Below are positions 9,401-16,803 of a DNA stretch of 64,000 bases, piece after piece. A program made the translations under genes and the position numbers. The DNA comes from Lacrimispora defluvii (GTDB taxonomy: Bacteria > Bacillota > Clostridia > Lachnospirales > Lachnospiraceae). How positions within the stretch are numbered: the first letter of the stretch is position 1; each line of letters begins with the position of its first letter. The DNA lies in the NCBI GenBank assembly GCA_013036995.1, contig JAAOXG010000039.1, positions 1 to 64,000 of the forward strand, read 5' to 3'. Under the pieces are notes generated by a model. The model was not told the DNA's origin. It did no database searches and saw nothing but the letters and a program-made list of their open reading frames with translations.

Positions 9401-9431
9401 GATAAAATACCGTTCCCGTTTTATCCACTTT
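9401..9431. promoter_or_regulatory. Shared operator between allE and the divergent hydrolase
   Basis: GATAAA (9401-9406), N13, TTTATC (9420-9425), then CACTTT, 11 bases from the allE -35 box. The plus-strand TATAAT at 9459-9464 lies at nearly the mirror distance, so one bound dimer could serve both divergent promoters. Confidence 0.75.
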
Positions 9432-9436
9432 TCCCC

Positions 9437-9464
9437 TGCTTGTTTATTTTTTAACAGTTATAAT
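9437..9464 (+). promoter_or_regulatory. Probable activator-dependent promoter of the alpha/beta hydrolase
   Basis: A perfect -10 box TATAAT at 9459-9464 with only a poor -35 (TGCTTG, 9437-9442, spacer 16). A weak -35 next to the operator dyad fits activator dependence. Confidence 0.5.
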
Positions 9465-9512
9465 GATCTTACATTCATGTAATTTTATCAACAGCAGAAA
9501 GGAATAACCACA

Positions 9513-10373
9513 ATGATCCAACAAATAGAAATGACGCTCAACGAATTATCTTACCCGGTTAAAGTTACGGCTTATCATAATACGTCAATTGTACCTAAGG
9601 CCTGCATCTTATATTTTCATGGCGGCGGTCTTTTATACGGCTCCCGTCTGGATCTGCCGCAGCTGCATGTGAACAGCCTTACCAATGCGGGATATCTTAT
9701 TATTTCCTATGACTATCCCCTGGCTCCGGCTGCAAAAATAGATGAAATACTGAAATCTGTAATTGATTCCATCAATCACTATATTTTAAATCGGCCGCTT
9801 TATGTTTCCAGGGAACTTCCTTACTTTTTATGGGGCCGTTCTGCAGGAGCATACTTATGCCTGCTGGCTTCTAAGGACCGGCGCCTTCTGCTGCCTCCAA
9901 AGGGTATCCTGTCTTATTACGGCTACGGTTTTCTGTGCGACAGCTGGTTTGATACACCTAACAGCTACTATTGTTCTCTTCCACCCGTTAACAGTTCCTG
10001 TCTTGATGCCGTTTCTGATCAGGTTCATACTGAAGGCAATTTAGACACCCACTACAGCATTTATGTTTACGCCAGACAGACAGGAACATGGAAATCTCTT
10101 TTTTACGATGGCCGGGATAAATATTTCTTTCTGGATTATTCACTCCGAGTCTGTGAAAAACTTCCCGCTCCTTTATTTTGTGCCCACAGCATGAATGATA
10201 CAGACGTTCCTTTTACAGAATTTCTTAACCTTTGCAGGTTGTATCAGGCAAAACAGTTTGTTGCCCCAGGTTCTGTACACGATTTTGACAGAAATGAAGC
10301 GGACCCTGCGGCTGTTCAACTTTTAAATGAAACTGTTGAATTTTTAGACAACCACACGGACCGCTTCTTATAA
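9513..10373 (+). CDS. Alpha/beta hydrolase of the allantoin regulon
   Basis: 286 aa, related to the esterase/acetyl-hydrolase (hormone-sensitive-lipase-like) branch. The oxyanion-hole motif HGGG is at 36-39 and the nucleophile elbow GRSAG at 108-112 (Ser110). Likely acid and base partners are Asp229 or Asp231 and His256 (SVHDF). No signal peptide, so cytosolic. The ATG follows AAAGGA by about 10 bases. It is transcribed divergently from allE across the shared operator dyad, which ties it to allantoin use. Its substrate is unknown: no standard allantoin-pathway step needs a serine hydrolase. Confidence 0.8.
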   Translation: MIQQIEMTLNELSYPVKVTAYHNTSIVPKACILYFHGGGLLYGSRLDLPQLHVNSLTNAGYLIISYDYPLAPAAKIDEILKSVIDSINHYILNRPLYVSRELPYFLWGRSAGAYLCLLASKDRRLLLPPKGILSYYGYGFLCDSWFDTPNSYYCSLPPVNSSCLDAVSDQVHTEGNLDTHYSIYVYARQTGTWKSLFYDGRDKYFFLDYSLRVCEKLPAPLFCAHSMNDTDVPFTEFLNLCRLYQAKQFVAPGSVHDFDRNEADPAAVQLLNETVEFLDNHTDRFL

Positions 10374-10386
10374 CCATAAACTTGAT

Positions 10387-10408
10387 TGCGGATTCTTATG
10401 AATCCGCA
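10387..10408. terminator. Hairpin between convergent genes
   Basis: A 9-bp stem TGCGGATTC/GAATCCGCA with a TTAT loop between the hydrolase stop and the amidohydrolase stop. The T run on the plus side starts several bases away, so it is a modest bidirectional terminator. Confidence 0.6.
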
Positions 10409-10410
10409 TA

Positions 10411-11781
10411 TTACAGTTTTTTAACCAGGCTTCCGAATCCTTTTTCACCTACAACTTTTCCGTCCTCTGCCACTACCTCACCGCGGACAATGGTGCAGAC
10501 CGGCAATCCTTTTCCCTTCATTCCCACAAAAGCAGAAATCTTGTTTACGTAAAGAAGTGATTCTTCTGTAATCTCCCATTCCTTATCTGCATCTACAATA
10601 ATGAAATCCGCGTCAAATCCGGTTCTGATATCGCCTTTTTTTCCGTAAATTCCAAATGCCTCAGCCGGTTTCTTTGCCATTGCATTTGCAAGAACAGAAG
10701 GTGAGATTCCCCGTTTTATACATCCTTCGTGGAAGCTTACCTGAAATCCGCTCTGGATTCCGCTGATTCCTCCCCATACATCAAATACCGTTTCGATTTT
10801 ATTACCCAGAATCTCCTTGAACTTTTCATCATAGGAACATGGGGAATGGTCACTTGCAATTCCGCTGAAGGTACCATCCTCCACATAGGTCCACAGCCTG
10901 TCCACTTCTTCCTGGGAACGCAGCGGCGGGGCGCATTTAAACAGCGGTCCGTTCTTAATCACATCTTCCTCTGTCATGCTCAGATAATGAGAACAGGTTT
11001 CTGCTGTAATATCATAGCCTTCCTGCTGCGCTTCCTTAATTTTCTGAGCAACATCCGGACTGCTTACGTGGCAGATATGTGCTTTGCAGCCGGTGGCTTT
11101 TGCAAGCTCAATGACATCAACTGTGGCTACCATTTCTGCAACAACCGGTCTTGATTCTAAAAATCCTTTCCAGTCCAGTCTGCCCTCTTTTTTCATTCTC
11201 TGTTCCTGCCACTTAATTGAGGCAAAATCTTCGCAGTGGAAACCGGCGCGCCCGTCAAACTCATGGATGATCTGCATTGCCTCATATACCTGCCCATAAT
11301 TTAAGGAGCTGTAATCAGGAGAAACGGGGCCGATAAAGGATTTAAACGCAACGCAGCCCTTCTCATCCATACCTTTTAAATCCTGAAAATTATCAGGAAT
11401 CAAACCACCCCAGAAGCAATAATCCACATATGCATTGGGAGATACCTTTTCCAACTTCTTATCAAATATTTTTGCGTTTGTCATGGCAGGCTCGTTTTGC
11501 AGGGGCATGTCAATGATGGTTGTATATCCGCCTACTGCAGCTGCGGCAGTTCCGTGCTCATAATCCTCACGCCATTCGTAACCGGGATCATTTAAATGTG
11601 CATGGGTATCAATTGCACCGGGGAAAACATAATTTCCTTTTGCATCAATTACTTTTTTTGCTTCCGGCTCTTCTCCTGCAAGAAGCACCGCTGCAATTTT
11701 GCCCTCTTTTACCGCAATGTTTCCCGGAAATACACACTCCGCTGTTACAATCTTCCCATTTTTTACTAATAAATCATACAT
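10411..11781 (-). CDS. Allantoinase-type cyclic amidohydrolase (copy 1)
   Basis: 456 aa of the dihydroorotase/allantoinase/hydantoinase superfamily. Metal ligands are visible: DTHAHL near residue 60, the carboxylated-lysine region VAFKSF, HICHVSS and a C-terminal SDHSPC. Expected reaction: ring opening of allantoin to allantoate. A second homologue of similar length lies at 14288-15646 and looks closer to E. coli AllB in its KCSPPIRD-like and KAWGGI regions, so this copy could be allantoinase too or act on a related hydantoin. It is monocistronic, with its own promoter at 11838-11866 and a weaker version of the regulon operator. Confidence 0.85.
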   Translation of the reverse strand: MYDLLVKNGKIVTAECVFPGNIAVKEGKIAAVLLAGEEPEAKKVIDAKGNYVFPGAIDTHAHLNDPGYEWREDYEHGTAAAAVGGYTTIIDMPLQNEPAMTNAKIFDKKLEKVSPNAYVDYCFWGGLIPDNFQDLKGMDEKGCVAFKSFIGPVSPDYSSLNYGQVYEAMQIIHEFDGRAGFHCEDFASIKWQEQRMKKEGRLDWKGFLESRPVVAEMVATVDVIELAKATGCKAHICHVSSPDVAQKIKEAQQEGYDITAETCSHYLSMTEEDVIKNGPLFKCAPPLRSQEEVDRLWTYVEDGTFSGIASDHSPCSYDEKFKEILGNKIETVFDVWGGISGIQSGFQVSFHEGCIKRGISPSVLANAMAKKPAEAFGIYGKKGDIRTGFDADFIIVDADKEWEITEESLLYVNKISAFVGMKGKGLPVCTIVRGEVVAEDGKVVGEKGFGSLVKKL

Positions 11782-11837
11782 ACCTTCTCCTCCGTTTCTG
11801 GTTAATGAATGATAACTGACTGATGAAACATTTCATT

Positions 11838-11866
11838 ATTTTATTAAATAATGCCTGGGAAAACAA
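11838..11866 (-). promoter_or_regulatory. Probable promoter of the first amidohydrolase gene
   Basis: TTGTTT (11861-11866), 17 bases, TAAAAT (11838-11843) on the minus strand, giving a leader of about 50 bases. Confidence 0.55.
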
Positions 11867-11877
11867 TGCAAAATGAG

Positions 11878-11904
11878 GTAAAATTTCGTTATGTTTTTTG
11901 TCCA
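11878..11904. promoter_or_regulatory. Degenerate copy of the regulon operator
   Basis: On the minus strand GACAAA, N13, TTTTAC, preceded by TTG (TTGGACAAA against GTGGATAAA at allD). It lies exactly 11 bases upstream of the -35 box, as at allD and allE. It may also serve the divergent allH gene. Confidence 0.55.
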
Positions 11905-11929
11905 AGATGTATAATTTATTTTATTCTAT

Positions 11930-11958
11930 TTGTGTTTTTTTCAGCTTTTTGCTAGAAT
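11930..11958 (+). promoter_or_regulatory. Probable promoter of allH
   Basis: TTGTGT (11930-11935), 17 bases, TAGAAT (11953-11958). The predicted start near 11965 lies downstream of the open frame's first ATG at 11930, which supports a later translation start. Confidence 0.55.
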
Positions 11959-11986
11959 TTATACGAACAGCAAAAGGAGAAAACAA

Positions 11987-12856
11987 GTGATCATGCATTT
12001 CAATATTACAACCATTGGATCTTATGCCATGGAGATACTAAATACTGTGTCAGAGGGCCGGATACACTCTGTATACCGCAAAACCATTAACATACAGTTG
12101 GGAGATTATTTACTGGCTTTACAGGCAGCTTCCTCACCTATATCACCTGTCAGTCTCATTACAGAACTGGACGCTGCGTCCATGGAAACACTTCCTGTTT
12201 CTCCGGATTTAAAGGTAAAAGTGAGTCAGGGTGTCCTGACTATATATGGCTCTGTTTCTGTTATTAATTTTAATTTTTTAGAATCAGATCTATTTGAGTC
12301 CAAACTGATCAGTAAATCTCACCAGCTTACACGGGATACGTTAAAGTCAGTACTGGATCATTCTAACTCTGGAGGTTTTTGCAACATATTTGCTTCCTCC
12401 TGTGTGAAGGATCAGGATAATAATCTGGGGGCAGAACTTATAACTAGAGCTGCAAAGAATCATCTTACAGCCTGCAATACCTTTATGCAGACAGCGGATT
12501 ATGAAAAAGCCACAGAAGAACTGGTTTCTCTGATCGGTCTTGGAGTGGGTCTTACTCCAAGCGGAGATGACTTTTTGTGCGGCGTACTGGCCGGGCTGAT
12601 ACTGACGGGAAACTCAGATCAGACGTTTACCTCTACTCTCAAGGAAAGGATTGGAGCCAGTCTGAACAATACAAACGATATCAGCCGTACCTTCCTTCGA
12701 TGTGCCCTTTCATCACATTTCAGCAAACCAATTAAGGATCTTGTTTTTCCAGCAACTGCCGAAGATATCCATGCCTGGTTTGAAGCTGTGGGGCATTCTT
12801 CCGGCTTTGATTCTCTCTGCGGAATTTATTACGTTTATACTATGATTTTTAATTAG
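11987..12856 (+). CDS. allH: AllH (YlbF, DUF2877) subunit of oxamate carbamoyltransferase
   Basis: About 289 aa. The signature GLGVGLTPSGDDFLCG identifies the DUF2877/YlbF family, named AllH in E. coli, where it works with AllF and AllG to phosphorolyse oxalurate. The GTG at 11987 is 7 bases after AAGGAG; the ATG at 11993 is 13 bases away and also possible. The frame is open back to an ATG at 11930, but that lies at the promoter. In E. coli the three subunit genes are adjacent; here allH is about 4.8 kb from the allFG fusion and on the other strand. Confidence 0.88.
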   Translation: MIMHFNITTIGSYAMEILNTVSEGRIHSVYRKTINIQLGDYLLALQAASSPISPVSLITELDAASMETLPVSPDLKVKVSQGVLTIYGSVSVINFNFLESDLFESKLISKSHQLTRDTLKSVLDHSNSGGFCNIFASSCVKDQDNNLGAELITRAAKNHLTACNTFMQTADYEKATEELVSLIGLGVGLTPSGDDFLCGVLAGLILTGNSDQTFTSTLKERIGASLNNTNDISRTFLRCALSSHFSKPIKDLVFPATAEDIHAWFEAVGHSSGFDSLCGIYYVYTMIFN

Positions 12857-12868
12857 GAAGCGTCATAA

Positions 12869-12912
12869 AAAAGAAGCCTGCCAGGACAATTTATGTCATG
12901 CAGACTTCTTTC
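12869..12912. terminator. Bidirectional terminator between allH and the permease
   Basis: Arms AAGAAGCCTGC and GCAGACTTCTT pair with one mismatch around a loop of about 18 nt, with an A run on the left and T-rich sequence on the right. The two genes converge here. Confidence 0.75.
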
Positions 12913-12919
12913 TTTTTCT

Positions 12920-14260
12920 CTATTTCTTCTTTTTTTCAAAATACTTTATGAGCACATAATAAACAATTCCTGCAGGCAGAATACTTGCCAGCCATGATAT
13001 CTTTATAAAGATAAGGGCTGCAGCCATACCTGCGATTAAACCTCCGATTGCAGCAAGGCTGATTCCCTTAAATGCTCCATCCGGATTGTAATAATCATTC
13101 AGATCAATTTTCTGTTTTTTGATAATATAATAATCCACCACCAGAATCGCAAAAACCGGTCCCAGTACGGAAGAGGAAATTAACACAAACAGGTTGAGTC
13201 CTGCTGCTGATGACTCCTTTACAAGCTCCCATGGAAATGTAGCATAAGCAAGCAGACCCACAATAATCGCACTCTTTTTAACTGATACCTTTATAAGGTC
13301 TACCAGTACGTAGATGGGGGGAAGTGCGTTATTGAGCATATTGGTGGTCAGTGTGCCGCACACGATACAGAATAACGTAATTACAACAATTGCTTTATTG
13401 GGCATGATATATGCAAAGCCAACAATGGGATTGGCAATCCCGGTTACACTTGTAACGAGAAGACCAATGACACCCATAAATACCACTGCAGGAATCATTG
13501 CAAATGCATAAGCGGAACCTCGTTTTACAGGGCCGCAGCCAGGCTTTAGCTGCCTTACTGAATCACCGATATTAACCAGAAGAGCGCAGTTGACTCCAAT
13601 AAAGGTGGTTACAGCTCCAAAAAACGGAAGTCCCCAGGACCCCTTTTTATTTACCACTTCTGTCACTACATCGCCATGCATACCAAGAATTGTGACCAGC
13701 ATATAAACCAGAGCGATAATAACAACAGCTCCGCCTATATTGTTAATTACCTTAATTCCCTGAAAGCCCAGTGCAGAAAGTCCGATCTGTATTGCCTGAA
13801 ACAGAATGAACCATAATACAATGCTGTCAAAGCCAATGACAATTTTACTGATTTCATTCAGGGCCGAAGCACCGATCCAGCTTTGAAAACCATACCATAT
13901 AACAGCCGGAATACCTCTGCACAGAGCAGGAATTACAGTACCTTTAAAGCCAAATGCGCCTCTTAGCTGCACTACATATGGAATTCCGGTTGTGTAACAT
14001 AATTTATCGTTTAAGACCATGCATATAACACAGAGTGCCGATCCCAACGTAATTGCAATAATCGCCTGTACAAGGTTCAGTCCTCCTGAAACCAGATCAG
14101 AACCAAGTGTTAAGTTTGCCGTGGAAACACAGCCCCCAAGCCAGACCAGCCAGTAGGAAAATGCCCCCATTGTTCTTTTACTAACAGGAACCGGCTCCAT
14201 CCCATCCTGTTTTATTACGCCTTCCAATGCCTTTTCTTCTGTCATCACACTTTCTCCCAT
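12920..14260 (-). CDS. NCS1 family nucleobase/allantoin permease
   Basis: 446 aa with about 12 membrane segments after a short acidic N-terminus. It fits the NCS1 cation symporter family (cytosine, uracil, hydantoin and allantoin permeases), with features such as GGCVSTANLTLGSDL near residue 42 and IPAVIWYGFQSWIGA near 120. It is co-transcribed with the upstream second amidohydrolase (27-base gap), so allantoin is the likely substrate. Cytosine or another ring compound cannot be ruled out from sequence. Confidence 0.88.
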   Translation of the reverse strand: MGESVMTEEKALEGVIKQDGMEPVPVSKRTMGAFSYWLVWLGGCVSTANLTLGSDLVSGGLNLVQAIIAITLGSALCVICMVLNDKLCYTTGIPYVVQLRGAFGFKGTVIPALCRGIPAVIWYGFQSWIGASALNEISKIVIGFDSIVLWFILFQAIQIGLSALGFQGIKVINNIGGAVVIIALVYMLVTILGMHGDVVTEVVNKKGSWGLPFFGAVTTFIGVNCALLVNIGDSVRQLKPGCGPVKRGSAYAFAMIPAVVFMGVIGLLVTSVTGIANPIVGFAYIMPNKAIVVITLFCIVCGTLTTNMLNNALPPIYVLVDLIKVSVKKSAIIVGLLAYATFPWELVKESSAAGLNLFVLISSSVLGPVFAILVVDYYIIKKQKIDLNDYYNPDGAFKGISLAAIGGLIAGMAAALIFIKISWLASILPAGIVYYVLIKYFEKKKK

Positions 14261-14287
14261 GATTTTCTCCTTATATACGTTTGTGAC

Positions 14288-15646
14288 TTACGACATTCTG
14301 GCAGGAGTGATCAGCTTTCCGCCTGAAACGGCTGTAATCTTACCATCCTGAAAGATGGTTCTTCCCCGCACAATCGTCTGTGTAACCTGACCCTTGAATT
14401 TCATACCCACATAGGGACTTACTTTATGTAAATAGAATAAGGAATCTGCATCCAGCACGTATTCTTTATCCAGGTCAACAATAGCAAAATCAGCATCATA
14501 GCCAGTCTGAATCTTCCCTTTTCCTTCAATATGGAATACCTCATTTACATTGGATGCAGTAAGCGCTGCAACCCTGGTCAGCATCAGCTTTCTGTCGTGG
14601 TAACCATGGGTTAAAACAGCTGGCAGCGTGCTCTGGCATCCCGAGATACCACCCCAGGCCTTCATAAACTCTTTCTCTTTCAGTTTTGGATCGCTGGGAG
14701 AATGATCAGATGAGATAAATGTGATTTCACCATTAAACAATTTCCCCCACATCTTCTGCTGGTTTGCTGCGTCACGGATTGGCGGAGAACATTTTCCAAG
14801 AGTACCCAGTCTTTCTACATCCTCATCAGTGAGAATCAGATAATGACCAATTGTTTCACAGGAGATATCCACACCCCGTTTTCTTGCCTCTGTCACCAGT
14901 TCCACGCCCTTTGCCGTACTTACATGGGCAATAATCAGCTTACAGCCTGTTTCTTCTGCAAAGGTGATCATTCTGGAAATGCTTTCGATTTCTGTAATTG
15001 GCGCATGAGCCTCAAAATAATCTTTTACGCCGGTTTTGTTCTGCGCATTTTTTAAACCGGTTACTTTTCCTGTGATACCGTCATTTTCACAGTGAACCAT
15101 AAGCGGAAGATTCAGTTTCTTTAATTTTTCCATGCCTTTGTAAGCAGTATAGTCATCAATGCCAGGGAACTCATCAATTCCACTGAAGCAGGAAAATGCC
15201 TTAAAGCCCACAACTCCGCATTCCGCAAGCTCCTCCACCTTGTCTAGGTTTGTGGGACACAATCCTCCCCAAAGACCGAAATCACAGACGGAATCTCTTT
15301 TTGCAATTGCAAGCTTCTTTTCGAAATTAACTCTGTCCAGTGTACAGGGAGAGCTGTTTAACGGCATATCGAAAAATACACCGCCGCCGCCTGCTGCAAG
15401 AGCCTGGCTGCCGTTTTTTATGGTTTCCCATTCCGTTCTTCCCGGATCATCAAAGTGTACATGACCGTCAGTGGCTGCCGGAAAAATATGTTTGCCTGCT
15501 GCGTCAATTACTTCTTTTCCGTCCTGAGAAATCTCCTGTGATATCTCCACAATCTTTCCGTCACTTACCCCAATATCAGCCTTTTCCACACGATCTGGAA
15601 AAACAACCACTCCATTTCTAATAACAAGATCCATGCTTTTACCCAT
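14288..15646 (-). CDS. allB: Allantoinase (copy 2, AllB-like)
   Basis: 452 aa of the cyclic amidohydrolase superfamily. Metal-site motifs: DGHVHF (HxH), VGFKAF with the carboxylated lysine, IIAHVST and SDHSPS. The stretches CSPPIRD, KLFNGEI and KAWGGI-G closely recall E. coli AllB, making this the better allantoinase candidate. The ATG at 15646 follows a strong AGGAGGT site by 7 bases. It leads an operon with the NCS1 permease, so uptake and ring opening of allantoin are co-expressed. Confidence 0.9.
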   Translation of the reverse strand: MGKSMDLVIRNGVVVFPDRVEKADIGVSDGKIVEISQEISQDGKEVIDAAGKHIFPAATDGHVHFDDPGRTEWETIKNGSQALAAGGGGVFFDMPLNSSPCTLDRVNFEKKLAIAKRDSVCDFGLWGGLCPTNLDKVEELAECGVVGFKAFSCFSGIDEFPGIDDYTAYKGMEKLKKLNLPLMVHCENDGITGKVTGLKNAQNKTGVKDYFEAHAPITEIESISRMITFAEETGCKLIIAHVSTAKGVELVTEARKRGVDISCETIGHYLILTDEDVERLGTLGKCSPPIRDAANQQKMWGKLFNGEITFISSDHSPSDPKLKEKEFMKAWGGISGCQSTLPAVLTHGYHDRKLMLTRVAALTASNVNEVFHIEGKGKIQTGYDADFAIVDLDKEYVLDADSLFYLHKVSPYVGMKFKGQVTQTIVRGRTIFQDGKITAVSGGKLITPARMS

Positions 15647-15715
15647 TCTGATACCTCCTGTTTTGCACTTTGTTTACTTTTTTAATAAATACCGGCTATT
15701 TATTGTGTTATTTGC

Positions 15716-15780
15716 ATTATAGTTTTCACCATAGTATAATTCATTGGTAAAAAAAGACAAAAAAATAAAGTATTTTTATC
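15716..15780 (-). promoter_or_regulatory. Promoter and operator of the allB-permease operon
   Basis: Minus-strand -10 TATAAT (15716-15721), spacer 17, poor -35 ATGAAT (15739-15744). Eleven bases further upstream comes GATAAA (15775-15780), N13, TTTGTC (15756-15761), again at the spacing seen before allD and allE. The outer half-site overlaps the terminator hairpin of the upstream operon, so this copy is weaker evidence. Confidence 0.55.
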
Positions 15781-15804
15781 TGCTATAGTTAAAAATACTT
15801 TATT
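15764..15804 (-). terminator. AT-rich terminator of the polysaccharide operon
   Basis: A perfect 15-bp stem (AATAAAGTATTTTTA and its complement) with an 11-nt loop, followed on the minus strand by T runs. It lies just past the last gene of the leftward polysaccharide operon and overlaps the allB operator. Confidence 0.8.
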
Positions 15805-15817
15805 GATTGGTACACTT

Positions 15818-16783
15818 TTATTCAGTTTTATGTTTCCCCCAGTAAGACTGGTTCATGGTACAGCTTAATATGAGCCGTCTGGGAAGGGTGCGATACCGCT
15901 TTCCCATCAGATATCCCATATATTTAAAGCCGCTTTTTATAATCACTCCCGGAATCAGCCAGGGCTTGTTTTGCTTTACCAGCCAGGTACAGGTATTTTT
16001 CACCAGCCGGATCCCCTCGCTCTCCGAACGGATTCCGCCAAACACCTCCGGGTGGTCTGCCTGAGACACTGCCAGGTCAAAATTCCGCTTAAACTGGGCG
16101 ATGCAGCCGTAATTATGGGAATGAATCACCTTTGCATCAGCCGCATACGCCACAGCCTCACCTCTGTACCTTACTGCATTTCCTGCATAGATCATATCTT
16201 CGTTGAAAATAGTGGTTTTGGTAAATCCACCCGCTTCCAGAAAAATACTCCTGTCATAGGCACAGCACACATTGGAGGCAAAAAACGTTTTGATTCCCAG
16301 TTCTTTTAAATCTGCCTCTGTCTTAACCCGGCTTTCAGATGGATAATTAAAGGAACGGGTATATTGTTCCGCCAGGGCACAGTCAGGATTTGGCAGCTGT
16401 CTTGCATATGCCATGACCACCTTTTCCCCGCCTCTTCCTGTCTTAAGGAAGGCATTTACAAGAGCACGGATTAAATTTTTGTCTGCAGGAACCGCATCAT
16501 CCGTCATAAATACCATGAGATCAGCCTTGGAATAGCCGGCTCCTCTGTTTCTTGTTCCGCCATGGTCAAATTCTTCTTTTGTCACATGATGAACTTCCAG
16601 ATTCTTCACATGTGCATACCTGGAATCCTCCCAGTAGGATTTCTCCGTATTCATCACAATGATTTTCCGTATGGGATAAGACTGTTCTTCCAGCCTGTGA
16701 AAAAGCCGCATCAGTGTTTCGTCAGGCTTATAAACCGGTATGATCACATCAACGGTTTTTTGATCTGCCATCATTTCTTCCAT
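15818..16783 (-). CDS. GT2 glycosyltransferase, rhamnosyltransferase-like
   Basis: About 321 aa from the ATG at 16783, which has GAAGGG upstream; a longer frame from 16876 has no ribosome site. The N-terminal DVIIPVYKPD and a central TDDAVP (DxD-type) motif mark a GT-A fold family 2 enzyme. The FDHGGTRNRG stretch is common in rhamnosyltransferase-like members. Cytosolic, probably membrane-associated through its basic C-terminus. Last gene of the leftward polysaccharide operon, 20 bases after the DUF2142 gene. The donor sugar cannot be told. Confidence 0.85.
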   Translation of the reverse strand: MEEMMADQKTVDVIIPVYKPDETLMRLFHRLEEQSYPIRKIIVMNTEKSYWEDSRYAHVKNLEVHHVTKEEFDHGGTRNRGAGYSKADLMVFMTDDAVPADKNLIRALVNAFLKTGRGGEKVVMAYARQLPNPDCALAEQYTRSFNYPSESRVKTEADLKELGIKTFFASNVCCAYDRSIFLEAGGFTKTTIFNEDMIYAGNAVRYRGEAVAYAADAKVIHSHNYGCIAQFKRNFDLAVSQADHPEVFGGIRSESEGIRLVKNTCTWLVKQNKPWLIPGVIIKSGFKYMGYLMGKRYRTLPRRLILSCTMNQSYWGKHKTE

Positions 16784-16803
16784 TGAAATTCCCTTCTTTC
16801 CTA

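Noticed and set aside
11930-11986. N-terminal extension of AllH from the ATG at 11930
   Set aside because: It would overlap the predicted promoter and has no ribosome site; the GTG at 11987 has a well-placed AAGGAG.
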